Assembly (NCBI RefSeq): GCF_008195825.1
Contig: NZ_CP043329.1
Span: 124,001 to 188,000 of the forward strand
Direction of reading: 5' to 3'
Length of the DNA: 64,000 nucleotides
Source of the DNA: Pedobacter aquae
GTDB taxonomy: Bacteria; Bacteroidota; Bacteroidia; Sphingobacteriales; Sphingobacteriaceae
In this document: positions 25,837 through 36,146 of the stretch, piece after piece
How positions within the stretch are numbered: position 1 is the stretch's first letter
Layout: each line of letters starts with the position of its first letter
Notes under the pieces: model-generated
The model's input: the letters and a program-made list of their open reading frames with translations, nothing else
Told to the model about the DNA's origin: nothing
Databases searched by the model: none
Translations under genes and position numbers: made by a program

Positions 25837-26633
25837 TCAGCGACTTAAATTAGATATTAAAAGGTAAACATTAAGTACACTCAGACCTAAGCCTAAAAAT
25901 GAGGTAGACGGATTTATTCGATCCAGAAACTGAAAAGCTGGTCGGGGTTCTGCATAAACAATATCATTATTTCTTAACATCAGTCTGCGGTCTGAAAGGC
26001 TATTGATATCTTCTAGGTTCACAATGAAGACCTCAGGCTGATTCAGGTTTCCTCTAATAATTTTCAGTCTTCTTTTATTGGCTCTGTTATTCAAACCACC
26101 GGCTTCACCCAGCATTTGGGCCAAATGAATCTGGTCCTTATTGAGGAAATAGTTTCCTTGCCTGCCAAATTCTCCCAAAAAAGTTACCTGTAAATTGCTG
26201 ATAATTAAAGTTATAATAGGGTTTTGCAATAGCTGTGTACGATAAAGTTGATTGAGATGTTCCTGAGCGGTTAGTCGGCTCATACCAGCTAATTTCACTT
26301 TACCTATCACGGGTAATAATACCATACCATCAGTCTCAACTCTGTAGCCAGTATTACTTTGTGCGTTCATTTGTTGTAGATTGTTTTGGCCGCCTATACC
26401 TGAAATAAGGGCTTCATTCTGTAGGTTTCTGATCAATAATTGATCGCCTGGCTGTATCACTTGTTCGCGGCTATAGAGGCTATCACTACCTTCCTGCATT
26501 ACATATATGGGAAGATTAGGGATTTTTTTTCCTGTTGGGTATTAAACAATAGGTTACGTCTGCTGCTACAAGATGTAATTACTAAAGTGATTAAAAATAT
26601 AAAATATATAAAATTCTGCTTATTCAAACGCAT
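25837..26633 (-). CDS. Wza-like polysaccharide export lipoprotein, frameshifted near the N-terminus
   Basis: The main frame (25837-26499) has the export-protein signatures QVIQPGDQLLIRNL, TDGMVLLPVIGKVKLAGMS and a SLBB-like VTFLGEFGRQGNYFL, and ends with a membrane-type helix (FLGLGLSVLNVYLLI). The lipoprotein signal (MRLNKQNFIYFIFLITLVIT, then SCSS) starts at ATG 26633 in another frame. Both join if the A8 run (T8 on the plus strand, 26523-26530) had nine bases; the product would be 265 residues. Secretion of sugar polymer through the outer membrane with the Wzc-like partner is the expected role. The shift may be an error or A-tract slippage. Confidence 0.8.
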
Positions 26634-26803
26634 TAAGTTTCCTGATTATAAATAATTTCAATATTAATAAATATCTTTTAAATTTAAGTCTATTTTATAT
26701 TTAGAGGGGCGTACTTAAATAAATGATTTGATGTGTATGTATTGATTTTTCAAATATAAAAGATAATTAAAAATCTATATGTTAAATATTTACGTTTATT
26801 TAG

Positions 26804-26811
26804 TAGTTTTG
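26804..26811 (+). promoter_or_regulatory. Bacteroidota -7 element, TAGTTTTG
   Basis: Exact TAnnTTTG match 21 bases before the ATG of the T9SS protein. No clear -33 TTG is seen. Confidence 0.45.
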
Positions 26812-26832
26812 TGTTAATCTAAGTAGTTTCTC

Positions 26833-29800
26833 ATGATATTAAAAAAAATCATTGTTTTATTGATTTTTATAATTTGTTTATTTGCTAATGAGTATACCTA
26901 TTCATCGGTGGCTAGTGATTTTTTAGGTCTAAACAAACTGGTGCATGGACTGATGTAAACACATGGGAAAGCTCTTTAGATAATATCAATTGGGTCAGTG
27001 CTGATTTAGTTCCTGGCATTGGAGCCTCAAGAATAACCATTAGAAATGGAAATATTGTTACTTTAATTGCTAATGTTTCTGCGGATGATGTTATTGTTTC
27101 ATCTGGTGGTGTGGTGGTTATAAACTCTGGTATTAATCTTACTGTAGCCAATAATACTGCTATTAATGACTTTTTAGTTTCTGGTACTTTGGTGAATGCT
27201 GGAAACATTATAACCAATGGACGTCTAACATTTGCTAACGGAGGTGTTTATGAACATGCTTACACGACTAGCTCCGGTTCTGTTCCTACAGCCACATGGG
27301 AAAATGGTTCGGATTGTAGAATTACTGGAATTACAACATCAACCTCAGCGGTTTTATTTCCAGACAATAATCCTAGCTTTTATAATTTTATTTGGAATTG
27401 TTCTAATCAAGATATAAATTCTTTACCTGCTTTGCCATTTAATTTCAGCGTAAGAAATAATTTTGAAATTGTAAGTACTGGAGCTAGTATTCTCCGTACA
27501 ACAGCAACCACAACTTCTAGAACATTCTTTGTGAAGAATTATATTCAAACCGGAGGGGTAGTTGACATGAGCTTTAATGGCTCTTTAAGTAATGTTGGTA
27601 CTGTTTTTAATATTTCTGGTAATTTTATTTTTACTGGCGGTATTATTAGAAAATCTAGTACTAATATCAATAATAGAGGGAGGTTTGTATTTAATGGTAA
27701 TGCTACTCAGATTTTTCAAAAAGAAGTTTCAGCACAACTTAATAACGAGATAGATTTTGTTATTAATGTAAATACTATAATAGATTTTGGAACTTCTGTT
27801 TTAAATGGCACAAGTGGTAATTTTAACCTTAATAATGGTGCTACTTTAATTACGGCACATCCAGATGGTATAACCTCAAGCGGAGCTACTGGTATTATAC
27901 AAAATACTGGTTCAAGAAGTTTCAGTACAGGAGCAAACTATACCTATAATGGTAATGTGCCTCAACAAGCCGGTACGGGTTTGCCCGCAACGGTTAACAA
28001 TTTAACCATTAATAATGCTGCTGGTGTTACCATGCGTTCTGGCGCTTTAGCTGTAAACGGTAATTTAGCTATACAAAATGGTTTTCTAGATATGCGAACC
28101 AATGCTTTAACTGTAGCTGCTATCAATGGTTTTATAGGTACAGGTACTTTAAGAACACAAAATACTTCTGCAAATCCTATATCGGCAGGGAAAACATGGT
28201 CAGGTACGGTCGAGTTTAATGCTGGTACAAGCCAAACCATTGTATCTGGTACTTTTAATAACCTAACCGCTAGTACTGGTGGTACAAAAACAATTTCTGG
28301 TGCAGCAAATGTAAGCAACACCTTAACAGTAAATTCTCCTGCTGTGCTTAATGCGAATGGTAATTTAACTTTATTGGCTACAGCAACGAACAATGCAAAT
28401 CTGGCAGCATTAAGCGGAAGTGCTGATATTATTGGAAATGTGAATGTTCAGTCTTTTATAAGTGGAGCGGCTAATGCCGGTTTCAGAGGTACGAGATCTA
28501 TGTCTTCTCCAGTAAATGATGCAGCCATAATCGGAGCAAGAACCTTTGAGCAGCTGAAAAATTATATGATTGTAACAGGAAGTGGCGGAGTAGCTAATGG
28601 CTTCGATGCCGTACCTAATGGAGTAAGCAACTCAACCATTCTTTTTACCTACAATAATATTCTGAGTAGCCCTTTTGTGCCTATAACTAATATTACTACA
28701 CCTTTAGCAAGCGGTAGTGGTTTTATGTATTTTTTTATGGGTAACAGGAATAATAAAGATAGTAATCCGGGGAAATTAATTCCTCCATTTGTTAGCCCTG
28801 AAAACGTTACCTTAACTTATACTGGTCCTGTTAATAAAGGTAATATTGATATTCCTATCAATTATAATGCTTCTAAAACAAGTATGCAAGGTGCATTTAT
28901 TGCGGGTAATCCATATCCGGCTACCATAGATTGGAACGCGGTACAAGCATCATCAGCGAATATTGGTTCTACCATCACAGTAGTGGTGGGAGGCAAGCCT
29001 AATGCTACATATAATGCTGCGCTAGGACTAGGTACTAATGGTGGATCAAGATATATCCAACCAGGACAAGGTTTTTATGTTTATGCTGGAGTTGGTGGTG
29101 GGATACTTCGTTTTCGCGAGACACACAAAAATATAAGTGAAGCTCCAGCCAGATTACTAGCTACCAAAGAAAGATACTTTCTACAAAGTGCTACAGGTGG
29201 AGGTACAGGTTCTTTTAGCCGCACCAGTTCGGATAATACAAATACTAGAGCCCTCAGAATGGCTTTGGAAAGTGGGCAGATGGTTGAAGAAACCTTAGTA
29301 GCTTTCGGAGAAGGCTTTAATGCAATTGCAGACGAGCAGGATTCAAGATATATAACAGGTTATGATGTTAATTTAGCTACCTTATCTGCTGACAAAAAGC
29401 CATTAGCTATCAATCTCTTACCAGAAGGACAAACTGAATTGGCGCTATCTGTAAACAGTAGAGCAAGTGGAAATATGAAATTGAGATTTACTGATTTACC
29501 AAATATAAGCGGTATGCAAATGATGTTGAAGGATCATTATCTTAACGTGACAGTTCCGATATCGGATGTTAATAGCGCTTATGAGTTTGCGATACAAAAA
29601 AATATAGCAGCTAGTTTTGGAGACCAGCGTTTTACATTAGCCTTTGCTCCTATAACTACTTTACCTTTAACCTTTGTTGATTTTAAAGTTAACAAGGTGC
29701 AACAAACGGCAGAGCTGAGCTGGTCTACAGCAGATGAAGTATATAACGATTTTTTTGAGGTAGAACGTTCTACAGATGGTAAAACATTTTTAGTGGTGAA

Positions 29801-30224
29801 AAGGGTGGAACCGCAGCCATCTACCGGAGCCTTCAATAATTATAAATCAGTAGATGATAAGCCTTTCAGGGGAGTTAATTATTACAGAATTAAGCAAACG
29901 GATAAAGATGGCACTCATAGCTTCTCTAAATTACAAAGCATTGATTTTTCTGATTTGAGAGCTACTACAACAGATGCTGCAATACAAATTTATCCTAACC
30001 CTACTGAAAATTATCTTTTTTTATCAACAATCAAGAAAGATAGTCAAGCGGTTAACCTCCGAATCATAGACATGAATGGAGTGGTGAAAAAATCTTTTGT
30101 TTTCAAAACAGAGGATGAAATAAAATTAAATGTAGAAGATTTAGATAGTGGATTGTATATGGTTGAGATGCTTAACACCTCATCTGAGGAGAGGATAGGC
30201 ACAGCTAAATTTATCAAAAAGTAA
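26833..30224 (+). CDS. Large secreted protein with T9SS C-terminal sorting domain, frameshifted after signal peptide
   Basis: The signal peptide (MILKKIIVLLIFIICLFANE) starts at 26833. The frame changes at the T6 run 26919-26924; one more T gives ...SDFFRSKQTGAWTDVNTWES..., and the protein would be 1130 residues. The long intact part (from 27111) is rich in Asn/Gly/Thr β-repeats (NNLTINNAAGVTMRSGALAV), then a fibronectin-like segment (FEVERSTDGKTFLVVKRV) and a type A sorting domain at the end (IYPNPTENYLFLST). T9SS carries such proteins to the surface. It is followed 9 bases later by the PID-CTERM gene. It may be a surface adhesin linked to exopolysaccharide. Confidence 0.8.
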
Positions 30225-30233
30225 GGTAACAAT

Positions 30234-30491
30234 ATGATTTTAAAGTATCCATTTATTATAAAGCTGATATTTTTTATATTTTTCTTCTGTTCTATACAAT
30301 GGGTACAAGCTCAAATTCCTTGTGATCCCGAAACAGATCCCTTTTGTAATCCAGAGGGTAATCCTGAAGATCCTTTTGAACCTGTCCCTATAGACGGAGG
30401 GGTTTCAGCCCTGCTTGTTGGAGGTATTCTTTTAGGAGCAAGAGCATATCGCAACAGAAAAACCAAAGAAGAAGAGTCTTCAGTTGTTTAA
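30234..30491 (+). CDS. PID-CTERM sorting-domain protein
   Basis: 85 residues: signal peptide (about 1-27, LIFFIFFFCSIQWVQAQ), a short Pro/Glu/Asp-rich middle with two cysteines (CDPETDPFCNPEG), then PIDGGVSALLVGGILLGARA and a basic tail. PIDGG plus a membrane helix plus basic residues is the PID-CTERM tag, thought to be handled by an exosortase-like enzyme. Such tags track with exopolysaccharide genes, which is the case here. The sorting enzyme is not in the window. Probably co-transcribed with the T9SS protein. Confidence 0.8.
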   Translation: MILKYPFIIKLIFFIFFFCSIQWVQAQIPCDPETDPFCNPEGNPEDPFEPVPIDGGVSALLVGGILLGARAYRNRKTKEEESSVV

Positions 30492-30861
30492 GATTTATTT
30501 CTGAATCTGCGATGTCATCTCAAACGCAGCGAAGCTATCACGATTGTTTTGTCATAGCGAATGTAATGAAGCTATCTCTCTTACAGGTTAAACGAGAGAA
30601 GCCACGTTCCTAGTAACGCTTTGTCATAGCGAGCAAAGCGAAGCTATCTCTTCATCCAAGGCAATCCTATAAGCATTACAAAAGAAGCCACGTTCCTCGC
30701 AGTGACAAGCGCTTTGTCATAGCGAATGCAGTGAAGCTATCTCACATACATGGCAAAGTCCAGCAAATGGCGGCAAAACTCGGCAAAACTCAGCAAAATC
30801 TAAGTCAGATATTGATTATTGCAATTAAAATCCTTTGCTTTGAGCTAAATTGTTAAAACAC
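30492..30861. repeat. Intergenic repeats of the GTCATAGCGAA type
   Basis: Several copies of TTTGTCATAGCGAATG followed by GAAGCTATCTC (about 30549-30580, 30620-30650 and 30714-30745), also seen at 21.1 and 21.7 kb. They look like short palindromic repeats. No gene. Confidence 0.6.
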
Positions 30862-31614
30862 ATGCTCATCAGTATCATCACATCTACTTATAATTCGGCC
30901 GCTCTTATTGAAGACGCATTGGATTCTTTTCTGATGCAATCCTATCAGGAAAAAGAGTTGTTGGTGATAGATGGCGCCTCTCAGGATGATACATGTATCA
31001 AAGTAGAGGCAAGAATGAAACATCAAGTCTTTCAAATGATTTCTGAGCCCGACAAAGGAATTTATGATGCCCTCAATAAAGGGATTCAATTAGCAAAAGG
31101 TGATATCATAGGAGTTTTGCATTCTGATGATGTTTTTGCAAGTCCGGATGTATTAAGTAAGGTAGCCAGAATTTTTGAGCAAGAACCAGAAGTAATGGCC
31201 GTTTATGGCGATTTACAATATGTAAAAAGGGGAAATAAGGATGAAGTTATTAGGAATTGGGTGTCTGGAGCTTCCAGTTCAAAGAAGTTAAACTGGGGTT
31301 GGATGCCGCCTCATCCTACTTTGTTTATCCGTAAAGCATGTTTCCAAAAATATGGAGCTTATGATTTGCAATACCGCTCGGCAGCGGATTATGATTTAAT
31401 TTTAAGATTCTTATATCGGTACCAAATCAAAACAGCTTATATCCCTGAGGTTTTGGTAAAAATGCGGGTAGGAGGTGTTAGTAATGTTTCTTGGAGGAAT
31501 AGATGGCGGGCAAATCAAGAAGATAGACAGGCTATGAAAGTTAATGGAATTTCATATCCTTTATTTGCATCTTTATGGAAGCCTTTACGTAAACTCAAGC
31601 AGTTTTTAAAATAA
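30862..31614 (+). CDS. Family 2 glycosyltransferase
   Basis: 250 residues from ATG 30862; a TTG 12 bases upstream is less likely. GT-A fold motifs: ISIITSTYNSAALIEDALDS at the start, the ELLVIDGASQDDT strand, ALNKGIQLAKGDIIGVLHSD with the metal-binding HSDD, and MPPHPTLFIRK in the acceptor region. It adds a sugar from a nucleotide donor to a lipid-linked chain. It lies 27 bases before the WecA-like gene, so both probably build the same polymer unit exported by the Wza/Wzc pair. Confidence 0.85.
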   Translation: MLISIITSTYNSAALIEDALDSFLMQSYQEKELLVIDGASQDDTCIKVEARMKHQVFQMISEPDKGIYDALNKGIQLAKGDIIGVLHSDDVFASPDVLSKVARIFEQEPEVMAVYGDLQYVKRGNKDEVIRNWVSGASSSKKLNWGWMPPHPTLFIRKACFQKYGAYDLQYRSAADYDLILRFLYRYQIKTAYIPEVLVKMRVGGVSNVSWRNRWRANQEDRQAMKVNGISYPLFASLWKPLRKLKQFLK

Positions 31615-31641
31615 TTACTATCTTTAGATGCTGATTAAAAT

Positions 31642-32745
31642 ATGCTGTTAGACTTCGCCATTACTGATTTTTATTACTTAATGATTATCCTTTTTTCGGG
31701 ATTAGTCAGTTTTGTAGCCATTCCTTCAATCATGTTTGTTGCTAGGGAACGTAAACTCTATGATGATTTTCATCAGGAAAGGAAGACACATGATGCTAGT
31801 ATATCCAGATTGGGTGGGGTAGGTATATTTTGTAGTTTCACCATTGTGTCTTTATTATTTGCTAAATACGATGCCTTTTTACCTACTAATATTCTCTTAA
31901 CTGCCTGTATCATGCTTTTTGCCATAGGTTTGAAAGATGATTTAGCAGGATCGGCACCAGGCACTAAATTTTTTATACAATTCTTGGTTGCTGCCATGAT
32001 GGTGTTTCTAGGGAATGTGCGTTTAACCAGTATGTATGGGGTTTTGGGGCTTCAGGAGATTGACTTTTTCACGAGTACCGTATTGTCGATTACCACCATC
32101 ATGTTTATGGTGAATGCTTTTAATCTGATAGATGGGATAGACGGCTTGGCGGGTACTCTTGGGCTGATTGTTAATTTGACCTTTGGTATCATGTTTTTAC
32201 ACATGGGGCAAGACGAGTTGGCAACTTTAGCATTCAGTATGGTTGGGGCTTTAGCTGGTTTCCTTTATTATAATTATACGCCTTCACGTATTTTTATGGG
32301 AGATACAGGCAGTTTATTAATCGGCTTAATTTCTGTAGTCTTAGGGATTAAATTTATTGAATTGAATAAATTTTCAGAAGAAAACTACGACCCTATTTTT
32401 GCTTCTGCCCCTGCTACTGTAGTTGCGGTTTTAATTATTCCTTTGTTTGATACTTTTAGGGTTTTTACTTTGCGGGTATTGCAAAGAAAATCTCCATTTC
32501 AGGCAGATAGGAATCATATTCACCACCGTATCCTTTCTTTAGGATTCACACATTTACAAGCTACCTTCATTATTGTATTAACCAATCTTATTTTTATCTA
32601 TCTGGTTTTGATGTTTAAAGAGTGGGGGAACTTTGTTTTGATTTTTGTTTTCCTAGGTATTTGCATTTTAATCAACTGGTTAACCACAGTTCTCATCCGC
32701 ATTAAATATAGAAAAGATTTTAAAGTGAATTATTTCTGGAAGTAA
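31642..32745 (+). CDS. WecA/MraY-type undecaprenyl-phosphate sugar-1-phosphate transferase
   Basis: 367 residues with about ten membrane helices. Family motifs are present: GLKDDLAGS, NAFNLIDGIDGLAG, FMGDTGSLLIGL and the DRNHIHHRILSLGFTH loop. The enzyme starts an O-antigen or capsule unit by moving a sugar-1-phosphate from UDP-sugar to undecaprenyl phosphate in the inner membrane. Together with the GT2 gene just before it this is the assembly end of the polysaccharide region. Confidence 0.88.
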   Translation: MLLDFAITDFYYLMIILFSGLVSFVAIPSIMFVARERKLYDDFHQERKTHDASISRLGGVGIFCSFTIVSLLFAKYDAFLPTNILLTACIMLFAIGLKDDLAGSAPGTKFFIQFLVAAMMVFLGNVRLTSMYGVLGLQEIDFFTSTVLSITTIMFMVNAFNLIDGIDGLAGTLGLIVNLTFGIMFLHMGQDELATLAFSMVGALAGFLYYNYTPSRIFMGDTGSLLIGLISVVLGIKFIELNKFSEENYDPIFASAPATVVAVLIIPLFDTFRVFTLRVLQRKSPFQADRNHIHHRILSLGFTHLQATFIIVLTNLIFIYLVLMFKEWGNFVLIFVFLGICILINWLTTVLIRIKYRKDFKVNYFWK

Positions 32746-33194
32746 GGGGAACAGTTGATCGTTGTTTTTACCTGTTCTGCCAATTACCTGATGCATACTA
32801 AGTATTGGTTACAAACGAGCGTAATAGGATATGGTCCATATAGCCCAAGGTTTAAACCTTGGGCTATAAACGAACGAGATCAATTTAAAGGTTATTCAAT
32901 CTTTTTACTTGGTACTTTTTACTTTCTACTTTTAAAAACCCATTTGCAAGGTATCCCTTTAAAGGGGGTTTAGGGGGAGGAAAACAAAATAACCGATACA
33001 ATCGCTACCCCATATAAAGCCCTCGTTACAAACGAGCGCAAGAGGATGTGGCCCATATAGCCCAAGGTTTAAACCTTGGGCTATAAACGAGATTAAATCT
33101 AGCTAGAACCTGAAATTTATAACCTACAACTTGAAAAAAACTAACAATCCATTCTTTTCTGTTATCTTTAACATATATTATTCCGTAGCTCAGT
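32746..33194. repeat. Intergenic region with two perfect palindromes
   Basis: TATAGCCCAAGGTTT followed at once by its own reverse complement is found at about 32838-32868 and 33056-33086 (30 bases, no loop). Between them lie a TTTACTTTCTAC tract and GGGTTTAGGGGGAGG. A shorter relative, ATTTAAACCTTGGACT, lies at about 34506. No gene is supported. Confidence 0.65.
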
Positions 33195-33710
33195 ATGTCT
33201 AAATTAGATGAACTTTATCGTTGGTATCCAGTGTATACTCATCCAAGAAGTGAGAAGAAAACAGCAGAAAGTCTTGTCAAAAGAGGAATTCAGGTATACC
33301 TACCTTTACAAAAAACTTTAAAGCAGTGGAGTGATAGGAAAAAGTGGGTAGAAGAACCCTTGTTTAAATCTTATTTATTTGTTTGTATTTCGAATAAAGA
33401 GTACGACCAGGTTATTCAAACCTATGGCGTGGTTAGGTTTATTTATTTCTCGAGGCAAATTGCCAGTATACCTGAGAAGCAAATCCAAATGCTACAAAAT
33501 TATTTAAGCGGACAAGCAGATCCTGAAATTACATTCGATCTATTAGAAAAAGGACAAAAAGTTAAAATCATCTCAGGAAAATTAAAAGGCTATGAAGCAG
33601 AACTCATATCATGGAAACAACAACAAAGAGTTGTCCTAAGATTGGATGCTTTAGGTCAGTCTTTGATTCTGAATATAAGTGCCGCCGATGTTATTCCTGT
33701 TTTTGATTGA
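33195..33710 (+). CDS. UpxY-like specialised transcription antiterminator (NusG family)
   Basis: 171 residues. The N-terminal NGN domain is clear (LYRWYPVYTHPRSEKKTAES, then FKSYLFVCIS) and a KOW-like segment follows (EKGQKVKIISGKLKGYEAEL). UpxY/LoaP-type proteins ride on RNA polymerase to let it read through long polysaccharide operons. In this window it is the last gene of the exopolysaccharide region on its strand, not the first, which is unusual. A weak -7-like TATCTTTA lies upstream. Confidence 0.8.
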   Translation: MSKLDELYRWYPVYTHPRSEKKTAESLVKRGIQVYLPLQKTLKQWSDRKKWVEEPLFKSYLFVCISNKEYDQVIQTYGVVRFIYFSRQIASIPEKQIQMLQNYLSGQADPEITFDLLEKGQKVKIISGKLKGYEAELISWKQQQRVVLRLDALGQSLILNISAADVIPVFD

Positions 33711-33716
33711 GGTTAG

Positions 33717-33908
33717 TTATCCTCTAGATTTATAGCCAGGGATATGTAAAGGAGGTACTATTTCTAAATCTTCTGACATCCCTTTAAATCTACTTGTAGA
33801 AATTTCTTTTTTTGCCCAAGAAGAACTTTTTGGATGTGAGAACTGTTTATTTCTAGGAGAAACATTACTAGGCTTACAGTTAGTTGGTTTCTGCGAAAAT
33901 CCTTTCAT
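33717..33908 (-). CDS. Small hypothetical protein, 63 residues
   Basis: Overlaps the end of the next gene upstream by 29 bases in another frame, starting inside its last codons. Rich in Ser, Lys and Pro (KQFSHPKSSSWAKKEISTSR), with no signal or helix. No family is known. It may be a real small partner of the 183-residue protein or a chance frame. Confidence 0.35.
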   Translation of the reverse strand: MKGFSQKPTNCKPSNVSPRNKQFSHPKSSSWAKKEISTSRFKGMSEDLEIVPPLHIPGYKSRG

Positions 33909-34431
33909 AATGCTTTACAATTTTAATATGCTCTTTTTCTCTTTCTATGGGTACTACGAAGATAGCGCTATTTTTTTTATTCCCAAAAACTGTATATTTA
34001 TCTTTAAATGACCTTCTTAATATTTCTTTATACGTTTTATAACGCTTGTTGTTTTCATTACTTGTTTCATAAATTAGATTAGCAGCGATAAAGCCCCATG
34101 TATGGATATCAAAACGTTGACGTAAATCGACCATAATATCTAATATTGTGCCTCCTATATTACCAAAAGAGTTTTGTTTAGTAAGCATTCTATATCGTAA
34201 ATCTTGTATGCTGTCTCTTGAGTTAATTTTAGGTGTTAATTTCACTTTAGGGTAGTAATCTAAAGTCAGTAGTTTTTGGGGATATTCTTTTATGGAGACA
34301 ATATATTTTATACAACAACGGCTGTTATGAGAGTAAAACTTATAAATAAATTCTTTTAAATAGGATTCATGAGTATGATATTTATTATTACGGATTTGAA
34401 CTAATTGATAGCCAAGATTGCTGTCGAACAT
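33880..34431 (-). CDS. Hypothetical protein, 183 residues
   Basis: No family recognised. Rich in basic and aromatic residues (YKTYKEILRRSFKDKYTVFG) with an RQRFDIHTWGFIAANLIY middle; AT-rich coding unlike its neighbours. It starts at ATG 34431, on the strand opposite to the antiterminator. It may be a recent acquisition. Confidence 0.5.
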   Translation of the reverse strand: MFDSNLGYQLVQIRNNKYHTHESYLKEFIYKFYSHNSRCCIKYIVSIKEYPQKLLTLDYYPKVKLTPKINSRDSIQDLRYRMLTKQNSFGNIGGTILDIMVDLRQRFDIHTWGFIAANLIYETSNENNKRYKTYKEILRRSFKDKYTVFGNKKNSAIFVVPIEREKEHIKIVKHYERIFAETN

Positions 34432-34559
34432 ATACCTAAACTACATAAATTTAAATTTATTCAAAATATTGAACAAGCATCAATAAAATTTATCCTATAA
34501 TCCAGATTTAAACCTTGGACTAAGATGATAATTTGTCTAAGAAAAAGCCTTCAGCTTCT

Positions 34560-36146
34560 CTAAATCCTGTCCCATTCTGAAGTATCGTGGAAACTGATTT
34601 CTGGGAACTGTTTGGCGGTATATTCTAAATCCCATTGTGAAGAAGAGAAGAAAACGGGTCTGTTTTCTTTATCATAGCCAATACGCGAAGCTTGAGCTTT
34701 TAAGAATTGTTGCATCGCAGCAGGTGTAGTGGCAGAAACCCAGCTAGATTTAGAGAAGTTCAAGGGTCTGAAAATACAAGAAGCGCCATATTCTTGTTTC
34801 AATCTGAATTGAATGACCTCAAATTGTAACTCACCAACAGTACCTATAATTTTTCTGTTTCCCGGATTTACGGTAAAGAGTTGCGCCACCCCTTCATCAC
34901 TCAATTGGTTGATACCTTTTTCAAGTTGTTTAGTCTTCATCGGGTCGGTATTTTCCAACTCTCTAAAGATTTCTGGCGAGAAACTAGGGATGCCTAAGAA
35001 TTGTAGCTTTTCTCCTTCAGTAAGGGTATCTCCAATTTTAAAATTTCCCGCATCGTATAAACCAATTACATCACCAGGATAGGCTTCTTCAACCAAACTC
35101 TTATTATCAGCCATGAAGCTGGTAGGAGAGGCGAATTTCAGCTTTTTATCTAAACGGGTATGGTAATAAAAAGTGTTTCTTAAAAAAGTACCCGAGGTAA
35201 TTCTACAAAAGGCAATCCTGTCACGGTGGTTAGGGTCTAGGTTGGCATGTATTTTAAATACAAAGCCGGTAAACTTAGCTTCTTGAGGTTCAATAGGTCT
35301 GAGATTGGCCTCCCTTCCTTGCGGCGTAGGGGCAATTTCAATAAAAGTATCTAAGAGTTCTTGCACCCCAAAATTATTGATGGCACTACCAAAGAAAACT
35401 GGAGCCAGATAACCAGAGCGGTATAGACCTAAATCAAAAGGTTCTGCTACTTCTTCAATTAGCTCTGCTTCTTCTCTTAGCTTATTGGCGGCATGCTCGC
35501 CCAGCATTTGATCTAATTCTGGCTGATTTAAATCGCTAATAGCGATAACATCATCAGCAATTTCTTTTTTATTAGGACTATAAAGATTTAAAGATTTTTT
35601 GTGGAGTTGATAAACACCTTTAAAAGTATGTCCTATACCGATAGGCCAACTTAATGGACGGGTAGAAATATTAAGTTCTTTTTCTAATTCTTCCAGTAAA
35701 TCAAAAGGGTCTTTACCTTCTCTATCCATTTTATTGATGAAGATGATAACCGGGGTATGTCTCATCCTACATACCTGCATCAATTTACGTGTTTGCTCCT
35801 CAACACCTTTTACGCAATCTACTACGAGGATTACCGAGTCTACCGCTGTTAAAGTACGGTAAGTGTCTTCAGCGAAATCTTTGTGACCTGGCGTGTCTAG
35901 GATATTGATTTTGATGTCTTTATATTCAAAACCCATTACCGAAGTAGCAACAGAAATACCACGTTGCTTTTCTATCTCCATAAAATCGGAAGTAGCGGTT
36001 TTTTCGGCTTTGTTACGTTTTACAGTTCCTGCTTTTTGTATAGCACCTCCAAATAAAAGGAGTTTTTCTGTTAGTGTAGTTTTACCGGCATCGGGGTGAC
36101 TGATGATTCCGAAGGTTCTTCTTTTATTGATTTCTTTTTCTAACAT
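34560..36146 (-). CDS. prfC: Peptide chain release factor 3
   Basis: 528 residues, full length. GTPase motifs: G1 at about 17-26 ([10 protein letters not shown]), ILDTPGH (G3) and INKMDREG (G4). The sequence [20 protein letters not shown] is typical of RF3 and not of EF-G. It recycles RF1/RF2 after stop-codon release. It stands alone; a TAnnTTTG promoter element lies 26 bases upstream. Confidence 0.95.
   Translation of the reverse strand: MLEKEINKRRTFGIISHPDAGKTTLTEKLLLFGGAIQKAGTVKRNKAEKTATSDFMEIEKQRGISVATSVMGFEYKDIKINILDTPGHKDFAEDTYRTLTAVDSVILVVDCVKGVEEQTRKLMQVCRMRHTPVIIFINKMDREGKDPFDLLEELEKELNISTRPLSWPIGIGHTFKGVYQLHKKSLNLYSPNKKEIADDVIAISDLNQPELDQMLGEHAANKLREEAELIEEVAEPFDLGLYRSGYLAPVFFGSAINNFGVQELLDTFIEIAPTPQGREANLRPIEPQEAKFTGFVFKIHANLDPNHRDRIAFCRITSGTFLRNTFYYHTRLDKKLKFASPTSFMADNKSLVEEAYPGDVIGLYDAGNFKIGDTLTEGEKLQFLGIPSFSPEIFRELENTDPMKTKQLEKGINQLSDEGVAQLFTVNPGNRKIIGTVGELQFEVIQFRLKQEYGASCIFRPLNFSKSSWVSATTPAAMQQFLKAQASRIGYDKENRPVFFSSSQWDLEYTAKQFPEISFHDTSEWDRI

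Noticed and set aside
27962-28393. 143-codon minus-strand frame inside the T9SS protein
   Set aside because: It is antisense to well-formed β-repeat coding sequence; composition reflects the other strand.
32838-33086. The two palindromes as intrinsic terminators
   Set aside because: They have no T-run or loop and occur twice in one gap, which fits mobile palindromic repeats better.
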